Assembly: GCF_001854805.1 (NCBI RefSeq)
Contig: NZ_MBLO01000239.1
Span: 1 to 64,000, forward strand
Reading direction: 5' to 3'
DNA: 64,000 nucleotides
Source of the DNA: Pseudofrankia coriaricola
GTDB lineage: Bacteria > Actinomycetota > Actinomycetes > Frankiales > Frankiaceae
Shown: in pieces, positions 26,696 through 35,076 of the stretch
Layout of the letters: each line of letters begins with the position of its first letter
Numbering within the stretch: the first letter of the stretch is position 1
Position numbers and translations under genes: made by a program
Notes under the pieces: generated by a model
Seen by the model: the letters and a program-made list of their open reading frames with translations, nothing else
The model's database searches: none
Told to the model about the DNA's origin: nothing

Positions 26696-26748
26696 CTGGT
26701 TCGCTCCGTCCGGGCACGGCGCTCCGGCCCCTCACTCGCTTCGCTCCC
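26696..26748 (+). repeat. 53-bp dispersed repeat behind proS
   Basis: Partner of the element at 4-56 (three differences in 53). It begins six bases after the proS stop. The following 130 bases continue in the same style with TTCGCTCC words and the hairpin-capable GGCCCCGG/CCGGGGCC near 26810-26845, so the element may be a composite terminator. The spacer 26749-26907 otherwise holds no gene. Confidence 0.75.
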
Positions 26749-26907
26749 GAGGGACCTCCGCGCCGTGTCCTCCTCCGCGAACGGGCGCTCCGGCGACCTC
26801 GCTGCGGCCCGGCCCCGGTCGCTTCGCTCCGGGGCCGGGCCTCCGCGAGGCGCGCCTCCGCGCCCGCACGGTCACCCGCCGCTGAACGTCATGAGCTCGC
26901 CACCAGG

Positions 26908-26925
26908 TAGAACATCGTTTCTATC
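26908..26925. promoter_or_regulatory. Operator-like site, amidohydrolase side
   Basis: TAGAACATCGTTTCTATC contains TAGAA/TTCTA arms and the core AACATCGTT. The same core in reverse orientation occurs at 30424-30441, just ahead of the TetR gene. TetR regulators typically bind such AT-rich palindromes. Confidence 0.5.
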
Positions 26926-26975
26926 AGAAGCGACAACGCTAGCAACAGGGAAGCGGCGCTTCGGCCCCGAACACC

Positions 26976-27004
26976 TTGACTCTCGTGAAACCGAATTTCA
27001 GACT
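26976..27004 (+). promoter_or_regulatory. Promoter of the amidohydrolase-ACAD operon
   Basis: TTGACT (-35) and CAGACT (-10) are separated by 17 bases and end 41 bases before the ATG at 27046. GGAGG precedes the start codon. Confidence 0.55.
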
Positions 27005-27045
27005 GAGCGTCGAGATCTGATCGAGAGCAGGGTGGAGGACGCGCG

Positions 27046-27909
27046 ATGGCCTTTCCGACCGGAGTCCCGATCATCGACACGATGATCGGTTTCCTGCAGC
27101 CGGGCAGCTCGCAGTACGACTTCATCCGCCGCCAGCTCAAGGACGCCGAGTCCAAGGCGTTCGAGTTCCCGGCGCAGTACATGTTCAAGAACGTCCCGCA
27201 CGACCTGCCCACGGACGACCCGGTCAGCGTGACGCTGCGCGAGATGGACCGGTTCGGGATCGAGAAGGGCATGATCGGCTGCGCCGGCGAGTCCGCGCGG
27301 TTGGCGCTGAAGCAGTTCCCGGACCGGTTCGTGCCGAGCGGCAACCTCAACGACCCGAACGACGTGATGGGCACCGTCCGCTCGATCGTGCGGGACTACG
27401 AGGAGTTCGGCATCCGCGCGGTGGGCGCGTTCCCGTCCGGCGTGTTCCCGCAGGTCGCGATCAACGACGAGAAGATGTACCCGGCCTACGCCAAGTGCGT
27501 GGAGCTGGGGATCGCGGTGTTCTGCTGCGCCGGCGTCCCCGGCCCGCGGCTGAAGTTCGAGCCGCAGCGGGTCGAGCTGATCGACCAGGTGATGTTCGAC
27601 TTCCCCGACCTGGTCTTCGTCACCCGGCATGGCTGCGAGCCGTGGACCGACCTCGCGGTGAAGCTGCTGCTCAAGTGGCCGAACCTGTACTACTCGACGT
27701 CCGCGTTCGCGCCCAAGCACTACCCGAAGGCGATCATCGACTTCGCCAACACCCGCGGCGCCGGCAAGATCCTCTACGCCGGCTACTTCCCGATGGGTCT
27801 CTCGCTCGAACGGATCATGACGGACATGCCGAACGTGCCGTTCCGCGATGACGTCTGGCCGAAGTTCCTGCACGAGAACGCCCGCAAGGTCCTCAGGCTC
27901 GACGCCTGA
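27046..27909 (+). CDS. Amidohydrolase-2 family protein
   Basis: 287-residue TIM-barrel metal-dependent hydrolase or decarboxylase of the ACMSD-like amidohydrolase family. Features include PIIDTMIGF at the N-terminus (where family members often have the metal-binding HxH, here not present), FPDRFVPSGNL, FVTRHGCEPW with the conserved histidine, and LYAGYFPMGLSLER near the C-terminus (where most relatives have a catalytic Asp). Loss of the first metal motif suggests altered or absent metal catalysis. It precedes the acyl-CoA dehydrogenase by 145 bases on the same strand. In actinobacteria such pairs occur in degradation of lipid or aromatic acids. Confidence 0.8.
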   Translation: MAFPTGVPIIDTMIGFLQPGSSQYDFIRRQLKDAESKAFEFPAQYMFKNVPHDLPTDDPVSVTLREMDRFGIEKGMIGCAGESARLALKQFPDRFVPSGNLNDPNDVMGTVRSIVRDYEEFGIRAVGAFPSGVFPQVAINDEKMYPAYAKCVELGIAVFCCAGVPGPRLKFEPQRVELIDQVMFDFPDLVFVTRHGCEPWTDLAVKLLLKWPNLYYSTSAFAPKHYPKAIIDFANTRGAGKILYAGYFPMGLSLERIMTDMPNVPFRDDVWPKFLHENARKVLRLDA

Positions 27910-28054
27910 CCGCGCGGCTGCCGGCCGCGCCGCACGTGGGGCCTGGTGGCCGCCATGGTCGGTGCCACGCCCGTGCCCGCGCCGCCGGACCTGATACCCA
28001 CGCCAGGGCGCAGCGCGCCGGGCGGACCAGCTTGAGACTGCGAGGAGAGTCGTC

Positions 28055-30343
28055 GTGTCGATCGGCCTGACCGAGGACCATGAGGCGCTCGCCTCGTCCA
28101 TACGGGGCTTCGTCGCCCGCCACGCCCCGTCCACCGCGATCCGCGCCGATCTCGACGCCTACGCAGCCGGCGCCCCGTTCCCCGGCTGGGACGGGCTGGT
28201 CGAGCTCGGCCTGACGTCACTGCACCTGCCCGAGGAGCACGGCGGCGCCGGCGCCGGGTACCTGGAGCTCGCCGTCGCGCTGGAGGAGACCGCCCGCGGC
28301 CTGCTGCCCGGGCACCTGCTGCCGTCGGTCCTGACCAGCGGGCTGCTGGCGGCGAACGCGAGCGACGAGGTGCGCAAGCGGACGTTGCCCGCGCTGGCCG
28401 CCGGTACTCGGGCGGCCAGCGCGCTCACCGCCGACGGCCCCCGCGCCACCCCGAGATCCGACGGCGGCCATACCGTGTCCGGCGCGACGGTCCCGGTACT
28501 GGGCGCGGCCGGCGCCGAGCTGCTCCTGCTAGGGGCGCGCGTTACCGAGGACGGCGCGGGCGCCGCGGGCGCCGCCCGCGGCACCGCCGCCGGCAGCGAG
28601 GTGTGGTTCGTCGTCGACGCCGCCACGCCCGGCGTCCGCGTCGAGGCCGCCGACGCGGTGGACCTGACCCGCGGGGTCGCGCGGGTGCACCTCGACGCCG
28701 TCGGCGTCGGCGCCGAGCAGGTCGTCGCCCTCAGCACGGAACGGGTACGCACCCTGGCCGCCGTGCTGTTCGCCGCCGAGGCCGTCGGCATCGCCCGGTG
28801 GCTGCTGACCACCGGCGTCGAGTACGTCAAGGTACGCGAGCAGTTCGGCCGTCCGGTCGGCTCGTTCCAGGCCGTCAAGCACCGCGCCGCCCGGATGCTG
28901 GTGAGAACCGAGACGATGACCGCCGCCGCCTGGGACGCGGCCCGCGCCGTCGAGCAGGGCGACGAGCAGCTCGCGCTCGCCGCGGCCGAGGCGGCGATCC
29001 TGTGCCTCGCGGGCGCGACCGAGCTCGGGCTGGAGACCGTCACGCTGCTCGGCGGCATCGGCTACACGTGGGAGCACGACACCCACCTGTACTGGCGGCG
29101 CGCCATGACGCTGGAGAGCCTGCTCGGCCCGGTCGCCGCGTTCGAGCACCGCCTCGGCGAACTGGTCGCCTCCTCCGGCTCTGCCTCCCTTGAGGCCTCC
29201 GAAGACGCGACGGAGGAGCATTCTCGCGCCTCCTCCGGCCTGACCCGCGACTTCGACCTCGAGCTCCCTGAGGAGGACCCGGCGTTCCGCGCGCGGATCG
29301 CCGGGATCCTCAACGAGGTGGCGGCGCTGCCCGACGGCGAACGCCAGAGCCGGCTGGCCGACGAAGGGCTGGTGCTGCCGCACTACCCACGCCCCTACGG
29401 CCTCGCGGCCAGCCCCGTCGAGCAGATCGTCATCCAGCAGGAGTACGAGCGGTCCGGCGTGGCCCAGCCGAAGACCGTCATCGGTGAATGGGCGATGCCG
29501 ACGGTCCTCGCGCACGGCACGGAGGAGCAGAAGCGGACGCTCATCCCCGCCACTCTGCGCGGCGAGATCACCTGGTGCCAGCTGTTCAGCGAGCCGGGCG
29601 CCGGCTCCGACCTCGCGGCACTGTCGACCCGGGCGGAGAAGGTCGAGGGTGGCTGGCGGATCAACGGCCAGAAGGTCTGGAACTCCATGGCCGACCGGGC
29701 CCACTACGGAGTCCTGCTCGCCCGGACCAACCAGGACGCACCCAAGCACAGGGGCATCTCGTACTTCCTGCTCGACATGCGGACGCCCGGCATCGAGGTA
29801 CGCCCGCTGCGCGAGGCCAACGGTCACTACCTGTTCAACGAGGTGTTCTTGGGCGACGTCCTCGTGCCCGACGACCGGCTGGTGGGCGAGGTCGACAAGG
29901 GCTGGGCGCTGGCGCGCACCACGCTCGGCAACGAGCGGGTCGCCATGGGCGGGATGCGCGAGCTGCGGCTGGACATGCCCGCGATGGCCGCCTCGGGCGA
30001 GCTCGCCGCGCGGGCCGACGACGTCCGCCGGGATATCGGCGCGCTGTACGCCCATGCGTACGCGCTGTCCGCGATGAGCCTGCGCGGGACGTTGCGCACA
30101 CTGTCCGGGCTGCGTCCCGGCGCCGAGGCGAGTGTCGCGAAGGTCGCGGCAAGTTTCCTGAACACCGACGTCGCGACGCGCACGATCCGGTGGTTCGGCC
30201 CGGCCGCGGCCAGCGCCGACGGCCCGGGCGCCGCGGCGGTGCACCAGTACCTGAGCGTTCCGCCGCACCTGATCGGCGGCGGGACCATCGAGATCCAGCT
30301 CAACGTCATCGCCGAGCGCGTCCTCGGTCTCCCCCGCGGCTGA
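28055..30343 (+). CDS. Double acyl-CoA dehydrogenase (tandem FadE)
   Basis: 762 residues made of two acyl-CoA dehydrogenase halves. The N-terminal half (about 1-375) starts LTEDHEALASSIRGFVARHAP and includes VKVREQFGRPVGSFQAVKHRAA. A Ser/Glu-rich linker (about 376-400) leads to the second half (about 400-762) with the FAD-binding WCQLFSEPGAGSDLAAL and GQKVWNSMADRAHYG motifs. Mycobacteria have similar 710-730 residue FadE proteins. It oxidises an acyl-CoA at the alpha-beta position; the substrate is unknown. GTG 28055 has AGGAG upstream. Confidence 0.9.
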   Translation: MSIGLTEDHEALASSIRGFVARHAPSTAIRADLDAYAAGAPFPGWDGLVELGLTSLHLPEEHGGAGAGYLELAVALEETARGLLPGHLLPSVLTSGLLAANASDEVRKRTLPALAAGTRAASALTADGPRATPRSDGGHTVSGATVPVLGAAGAELLLLGARVTEDGAGAAGAARGTAAGSEVWFVVDAATPGVRVEAADAVDLTRGVARVHLDAVGVGAEQVVALSTERVRTLAAVLFAAEAVGIARWLLTTGVEYVKVREQFGRPVGSFQAVKHRAARMLVRTETMTAAAWDAARAVEQGDEQLALAAAEAAILCLAGATELGLETVTLLGGIGYTWEHDTHLYWRRAMTLESLLGPVAAFEHRLGELVASSGSASLEASEDATEEHSRASSGLTRDFDLELPEEDPAFRARIAGILNEVAALPDGERQSRLADEGLVLPHYPRPYGLAASPVEQIVIQQEYERSGVAQPKTVIGEWAMPTVLAHGTEEQKRTLIPATLRGEITWCQLFSEPGAGSDLAALSTRAEKVEGGWRINGQKVWNSMADRAHYGVLLARTNQDAPKHRGISYFLLDMRTPGIEVRPLREANGHYLFNEVFLGDVLVPDDRLVGEVDKGWALARTTLGNERVAMGGMRELRLDMPAMAASGELAARADDVRRDIGALYAHAYALSAMSLRGTLRTLSGLRPGAEASVAKVAASFLNTDVATRTIRWFGPAAASADGPGAAAVHQYLSVPPHLIGGGTIEIQLNVIAERVLGLPRG

Positions 30344-30423
30344 CCGCGACAGCCGGCCGGCGACGTCCCACGGCGCCGCCGGACGGCGTCATTCACCGCC
30401 GGGCCGGCGTCACCGGCCATTCC

Positions 30424-30441
30424 GATAGAACGATGTTTCAG
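30424..30441. promoter_or_regulatory. Operator-like site, TetR side
   Basis: GATAGAACGATGTTTCAG has the core AACGATGTT, the reverse complement of the AACATCGTT core at 26908-26925. It lies about 100 bases upstream of the TetR gene and just behind the acyl-CoA dehydrogenase gene. Confidence 0.5.
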
Positions 30442-30512
30442 CCACAACCCTGGTCTTGCCCGCATCGGGCACGACTGGGTGCATAGGACAAGATCAAAAA
30501 TGGTATACGAAA

Positions 30513-30527
30513 TGGAACCCGCTTCCA
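30513..30527. promoter_or_regulatory. Palindrome at the TetR start region
   Basis: TGGAA-CCCGC-TTCCA is a perfect inverted repeat 15 bases before the TetR start codon, preceded by the GGTATACGAA stretch that could be a -10 region. It may be an autoregulatory operator. Confidence 0.4.
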
Positions 30528-30541
30528 GGTAGCCTGGGAAG

Positions 30542-31195
30542 GTGGCAAAAGAGGAGACGCTGCCGCAACCGGTCAGCACGATGACGCCGGCTCAGCTGGC
30601 CCGCCGGCGCCGGCTCACGGACGCGGTCATCGAGATGATCGACCAGGTGCCGCCGGACCAGTTGCAGATGCGGGACGTCGCCGAGCGCTCCGGGGTCGCG
30701 CTCGGCACGGCCTACCGCTACTTCTCCTCGAAGGACCACCTTCTCGCCGCTGCCTGGGCCGACTGGCAGCGCCGGCTCACCGACCGGGTACGCACCGAGG
30801 TCTCCCGCGACCAGTCCCGTGGCGGCGGCAACAGTGGCATCCCGCCGGCCGGCGTCTGCACCCGCGTCACCGCGTTCCTGCACCGCGAGCTGCGGGCCTT
30901 CCAGCGGCACCCGAACTTCGCGCGCCTTGTCACCCATGTGGAAGGCTCCAGCGACCCGTTCGCGAGCGAGGAACTCGCCGGCGTCGGCGACAACAACCGC
31001 GCCGTCCTCACGGCGCTCATGGAGGACGTGCCACCCGACGTCGCCCGACCCGCCATGATCGCCCTCAACGCCACTCTCGCCTCCGGCCTCGGCGCCTGGA
31101 CCGCCGGCCGCCTCACCTTCCCCGACCTCGTCCGCCAGCTGGAGGACGTCACCAGGCTGGTCCTCGGCCCCTACGAAAACCCCCGGCCAGCCTGA
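30542..31195 (+). CDS. TetR-family transcriptional regulator
   Basis: 217 residues. The N-terminal helix-turn-helix (about residues 25-70) has LQMRDVAERSGVALGTAYRYFSSKDHLLAAAW, a textbook TetR recognition helix. The C-terminal ligand domain resembles lipid-responsive actinobacterial regulators. The GTG start has GGGAAG close upstream. Likely represses itself and the amidohydrolase/acyl-CoA dehydrogenase operon through the matching sites at 26908 and 30424; this is inferred from the sites and position. An acyl-CoA ligand would be reasonable. Confidence 0.9.
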   Translation: MAKEETLPQPVSTMTPAQLARRRRLTDAVIEMIDQVPPDQLQMRDVAERSGVALGTAYRYFSSKDHLLAAAWADWQRRLTDRVRTEVSRDQSRGGGNSGIPPAGVCTRVTAFLHRELRAFQRHPNFARLVTHVEGSSDPFASEELAGVGDNNRAVLTALMEDVPPDVARPAMIALNATLASGLGAWTAGRLTFPDLVRQLEDVTRLVLGPYENPRPA

Positions 31196-31270
31196 TCCCT
31201 CCCGCCCCGGCGGCCGTCCGGTCACGACGCGGGTGGCAGGAACCAGGCAGCCGGCCTCCCCGCCGCCGGG

Positions 31271-32302
31271 TCAGCTGGCGGGGAGATAGGCGTTGGTGAC
31301 GACGTCGGCGGCCTTCACGGGCTTGTCGATGAGGTGTTCGGCGGACATCCAGTCGGCGAACGACTGCCAGGCCGCGGTGTCCTGGCGGCCGAAGCCGGCG
31401 GCGTTTCGCAGTAGCGGCACGGTCGCGTCGACCATCTTCGGCAGGATCGCCGGGTCGTAGCCGTCGGCCACCGTGGCGATCGTCTTCGCGGCGGCGGCCG
31501 GGTCGGCCAGCACGGCGGCGTTGCCACGTGACAGCGCGCCGAGGAAGTCGCGCACCAGTCGCTGATAGGCGGGGTCACTCTTCAGCCGGCTGGCCTGGGC
31601 GATGACGACGAGCTCGGCATAGTCCGGCACGCCGGCCTCGGTCACCGGGATGACCGTCGGGTCCAGGCCCTCGGCCGCCAGCTGGACGGCCTCGACGTTG
31701 CGGAACCCGCCGAGGGTCGCGTCGACGTTGCCGGTCACCATCGCGGCGAGCAGGTCCTGGCCGACGTCGACCTTCGTCACGGAGCCGCCGTCGACATGGT
31801 TGCTGGCGAGAATCGTCGTCAGGAACGCGTCCTGGGTGGCCAGGCCCGCGGTGGCGACCTTCGCGCCGGCGAGGTCCGCGATGGCGCGCACCCGGGACTT
31901 GCCCGTGGCCATGACCGAGGTCAGGGCGGTGGGCACCAGGGCGCCGACGGCGACCACGTCCAGGCCCTGTGAGCCGGCGATGACGGTCTCCGGCTCGTAG
32001 GAGATACCCAGATCGATCTTGCCGGTGCTGACCAGCTTCGTGGGGTCCGACGGGTCGGACGGCGGCTGGAGGGTGACGTCGAGGCCGGCCGCCTGGAAGT
32101 AGCCGGCGTCGCGGGCCGTGTAGAGCGCGACGTGGTCCGGGTTGGGATCCCAGTCCAGCAGGACGGTCGTCTTCCGGGACTTCTCGCCGCCGGGTGCGCC
32201 GCTCGTGCCCTGGTCGCCACCACCGCACGCGGACAGGACGAGTACTCCCGCCATCAGCGCGGAGCCGATGCCGATGCCGAATGTCGATCGGTCAGCTCTC
32301 AT
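31271..32302 (-). CDS. NMT1/THI5-like ABC substrate-binding lipoprotein
   Basis: 343-residue extracellular receptor. Signal peptide with lipobox VLSACGGG (Cys about residue 26). The domain starts TVLLDWDPNPDHVALYTARDAGYF, the pattern of ThiY-type proteins that bind thiamine pyrimidine precursors. DLGISYEPETVIAGSQGLDVVAVG also fits. Related proteins bind sulfonates, so the ligand is not certain. No TPP riboswitch is visible upstream of the operon. ATG overlaps the permease stop (ATGA). Third gene of the ATPase-permease-receptor operon. Confidence 0.85.
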   Translation of the reverse strand: MRADRSTFGIGIGSALMAGVLVLSACGGGDQGTSGAPGGEKSRKTTVLLDWDPNPDHVALYTARDAGYFQAAGLDVTLQPPSDPSDPTKLVSTGKIDLGISYEPETVIAGSQGLDVVAVGALVPTALTSVMATGKSRVRAIADLAGAKVATAGLATQDAFLTTILASNHVDGGSVTKVDVGQDLLAAMVTGNVDATLGGFRNVEAVQLAAEGLDPTVIPVTEAGVPDYAELVVIAQASRLKSDPAYQRLVRDFLGALSRGNAAVLADPAAAAKTIATVADGYDPAILPKMVDATVPLLRNAAGFGRQDTAAWQSFADWMSAEHLIDKPVKAADVVTNAYLPAS

Positions 32303-33099
32303 CTGTTGGTGCTCTTCCCTTCGTGAGCCCAGCCGACCAGCACCGTCTCCAAGGCGGTGACCAGAACGAACAAGGCGACGGACATGGCGGACAGCAGGAG
32401 GATCGCGGCGAAGACCAGCGCGCTCTGCAACTGTGGGACGGCCTGGCGCATCACGTGCCCGAGACCGTCGGACGAGCCCGAGTACTCGCCGAACACCGCG
32501 GCCGTCGACGCATACGCGGCGGACAGCCGCAGCCCGGTGAACAGCGACGGAAGCGCCGTCGGGAGTTCGACCCGCCAGAAGATCGACCAGCGGGTGCCGT
32601 AGAGGGTGCGCATCATCCGCCTGAGGTCGTCATCGACGGCCGACAGGCCGTCAAGGGTGGCCACGACGATCGGGAAGAAGCAGAGCAGCGCGACCAGGAT
32701 GAGCTTCGGCGTCAGCGAATAGCCGAAGATGATCGCCAGAACCGGCGCGATCACGACAACGGGCACGGTCTGCGAGCCGATCAGCCAGGGGTAGAGCGCC
32801 GACCGGGCTGTCCGCGAGAAATGCAGCGCACAGGCGATCAGCAGCCCGGCGCCGACCGCGATGGCGAACCCCGTGACCACCTCCGTCAGCGTCACCCAGG
32901 TGGCGCTCGCCAGCGTCGAGTCCCAGCGGTCCACCAGCGCATGGGCCACGGCGCTCGGCGCCGGCAGGATGTAGTCCTCAACGCCCAGGACGGCCGTCGC
33001 CAGCTCCCACGCGACGGCGATCGCGACGAGCACCACCGCGGGCGGGCCCCAGCGACGAAGGCCCCAGGCGCCGCGCCGGCGGGCCGGACGAGGTGTCAC
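32299..33099 (-). CDS. ABC transporter permease (ThiX/SsuC type)
   Basis: 266 residues with about six membrane segments. The binding-protein-dependent transport signature loop appears as LYGTRWSIFWRVELPTALPSLFTGLRLSAAYAS (central EAA-like element). The GTG start overlaps the ATPase stop (GTGA), and its own stop overlaps the receptor gene start. It forms the channel of the importer in the cytoplasmic membrane. Confidence 0.92.
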   Translation of the reverse strand: MTPRPARRRGAWGLRRWGPPAVVLVAIAVAWELATAVLGVEDYILPAPSAVAHALVDRWDSTLASATWVTLTEVVTGFAIAVGAGLLIACALHFSRTARSALYPWLIGSQTVPVVVIAPVLAIIFGYSLTPKLILVALLCFFPIVVATLDGLSAVDDDLRRMMRTLYGTRWSIFWRVELPTALPSLFTGLRLSAAYASTAAVFGEYSGSSDGLGHVMRQAVPQLQSALVFAAILLLSAMSVALFVLVTALETVLVGWAHEGKSTNR

Positions 33100-33983
33100 A
33101 GGTGCCCCGGCTCGACCGACGCCGATGACCCCTGTTCCAGCGCGGCGAGGACCTCGTCGCGCAGCCCGACGAACTCGGCGGTGGCGAGCAGCTCACGGCG
33201 GGAGCCAACCGCGGGGAGGTCTACGGCGACGCGGGCCGCCACCCGGCCGGGACGGGCCGCCAGGACGACGACCTCATGGCCGAGCAGCAGCGCCTCCTCC
33301 ACGTCGTGGGTCACCAGCACGACCGTGCGCGGCTCGGCCTCCAGGGTGGCGCGCAGCCACTCCTGCGCCTCCGCCCGGGTGATCGCGTCCAGCGCGCCGA
33401 ACGGCTCGTCGAGCAGCAGGACCTCCTTGCCCGCGACAAACGTGCGCAGAAACGCCACGCGTTGGCGCATGCCGCCGGAAAGCTGCCGGGGGAGGAAGTC
33501 CTCGGCCCCTGCCAGGCCGAAGCGGGCGAACAGCGGCCGAACCGCCGCCCGCGCCGCACGGCGCGACATTCCCCGGTTCTCCAGCGACACGGCCGCGTTG
33601 GCGAGCGCCGAGCGCCAGGGCAGCAGCAGGTCCCGCTGCGGCATCAGGGCGCACCGGGCCAGCCGGGCCGCGGGACCGATGGCGCCGAGCACGTCGATCA
33701 CGCCCTCGTCCGGCTCGTCCAGCCCGCTGATCAGCCCGAGCAGCGTGGACTTTCCGCAGCCGCTCGGCCCAACGACCGCGAGCCGCCGCCCGGGCGGAAC
33801 GGCCAGGTCCACCCGCTCGACCGCGGCGACGTCGCCGTAGCGGCGAGTAACCCCGACCAGCCGGATTCCCTGGTCCTCGCCCGGGCCGGCGCCGTCTGCG
33901 GCCGGGTCGGCGCGTGCGCGAACACGGTCCGATCTGGACCTTGGCGCGGGCGAAACCGGAGTATCGCGCCTGCGCCCTGCCAT
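33096..33983 (-). CDS. ABC transporter ATP-binding protein (ThiZ/SsuB type)
   Basis: About 295 residues. A basic, probably disordered N-terminus of 40 residues precedes the ABC domain. Walker A is GPSGCGKST, the signature LSGGMRQRVAFLRTF, Walker B LLLDEPFGALD and the H-loop VTHDVEEALLL. The start is set at ATG 33983; an upstream frame to 34022 would add 13 residues and reach almost into the neighbouring gene's end. First gene of the importer operon. The promoter must lie within or downstream of the methyltransferase gene region, since only 55 bases separate them. Confidence 0.9.
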   Translation of the reverse strand: MAGRRRDTPVSPAPRSRSDRVRARADPAADGAGPGEDQGIRLVGVTRRYGDVAAVERVDLAVPPGRRLAVVGPSGCGKSTLLGLISGLDEPDEGVIDVLGAIGPAARLARCALMPQRDLLLPWRSALANAAVSLENRGMSRRAARAAVRPLFARFGLAGAEDFLPRQLSGGMRQRVAFLRTFVAGKEVLLLDEPFGALDAITRAEAQEWLRATLEAEPRTVVLVTHDVEEALLLGHEVVVLAARPGRVAARVAVDLPAVGSRRELLATAEFVGLRDEVLAALEQGSSASVEPGHL

Positions 33984-34038
33984 GGTGGCCCGATACAACC
34001 CACCAGCGGCATTCTGGGTCAAGCCATGCCGGTGAACG

Positions 34039-35076
34039 TCACGTTGCGGCCACTCCGCCTCGCCGCATGAGGCGCCTGCCCACGACGAGGACGGTGGCTT
34101 CGTGTTCCTCGGAACGTTCGACGCATGCCGTCAGGCCATACCGGCCGGCGACGTCCGCCACGACGGGTGCCTGGTCGACGCTGGTCTCGACGAGCAGGTG
34201 GCCGCCCGGCGCGAGCCAGGCACCCGCGCCGGCGAGCACCCGCCGCAGGACATCGAGTCCGTCCGGGCCGCCATCCAGCGCGACGAGCGGCTCGTGCACC
34301 CGTGCCTCCGGCGGCATCAGCCCGATCTCGTCGGTAGGCACATAGGGCGCGTTGGCGATCAGGACGTCGACGCGTCCGCGCAGTTCGGCGGGCAACGCGT
34401 CGTACAGATCGCCTTCATGGACCTGGCCGCCGACGGGTACGACGTTGCGCCGGGCGCAGCGCACCGCCGCCCCGTCGATGTCGGCGGCGTGCAGCTCGAC
34501 CTGGCGAGCGGGCGGCGGTGTGGCCGCGCTCTCTGGATCGAGCGGCACCGGACGCGGCGGCGGCACCGGATGCGGCAGCGGCACCGGATGCGGCAGCGAA
34601 GCGTCCTCGCGTTCGATCCCGGCGCTGGCCACGCCGAGGCCAGCCGCGACGACGGCGCCGAGGGCGCCCGAGCCGCAGCACAGGTCCACGACCACCGCGC
34701 GAGCGGCGCGCGCGGCGCGGCCGGTGACAGCCTGCCTGGCGAGGCCGGTCGCCAGCTCGACGAGGAACTCGGTGCGGCGGCGAGGGACGAAGACGCCGTC
34801 CTCGACGACGATCCGGTGGCCGCCGAACTCGGCCCACCCGAGAACGTGCTCGAGCGGGATGCCGGCGGACCGCCGGGCGACCATGTCGGCGAGACCGGCC
34901 GGGCCGTCGGCGGACGCGACGAGCAGCGCCGCCTCATCCTCCGCGAAGACACAACCGGCGGCCCGCAGCGTCGCGACGATGCCGGACGCCGCGCCGGCCT
35001 CGTCGAAGGACGTGTGGTTGCCGAGGGATGACCCGTCACTCGACGGGCTCAGCCCGCGGGAGGGAGAAAGCGACAT
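34039..35076 (-). CDS. PrmC/HemK-related protein methyltransferase
   Basis: 345 residues. S-adenosylmethionine site VVVDLCCGSGALGAVVAAGLG; PrmC-like N-terminal helices and the GIPLEHVLGWAEFGGHRIVVEDGVFVPRRRTE segment. The catalytic NPPY motif reads NAPYVPTDEI, the form seen in a PrmC-related actinobacterial subfamily of unknown substrate (remembered as TIGR03704), not in PrmC itself. A degenerate insert of PHPVP-type repeats (about residues 158-180) splits the methyltransferase domain. It likely methylates a glutamine in some protein, but the target is unknown. Confidence 0.85.
   Translation of the reverse strand: MSLSPSRGLSPSSDGSSLGNHTSFDEAGAASGIVATLRAAGCVFAEDEAALLVASADGPAGLADMVARRSAGIPLEHVLGWAEFGGHRIVVEDGVFVPRRRTEFLVELATGLARQAVTGRAARAARAVVVDLCCGSGALGAVVAAGLGVASAGIEREDASLPHPVPLPHPVPPPRPVPLDPESAATPPPARQVELHAADIDGAAVRCARRNVVPVGGQVHEGDLYDALPAELRGRVDVLIANAPYVPTDEIGLMPPEARVHEPLVALDGGPDGLDVLRRVLAGAGAWLAPGGHLLVETSVDQAPVVADVAGRYGLTACVERSEEHEATVLVVGRRLMRRGGVAAT

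Noticed and set aside
34004-34038. TPP riboswitch before the ThiXYZ-like operon
   Set aside because: The region is too short and lacks the conserved CTGAGA and ACCTGATCTGG blocks.
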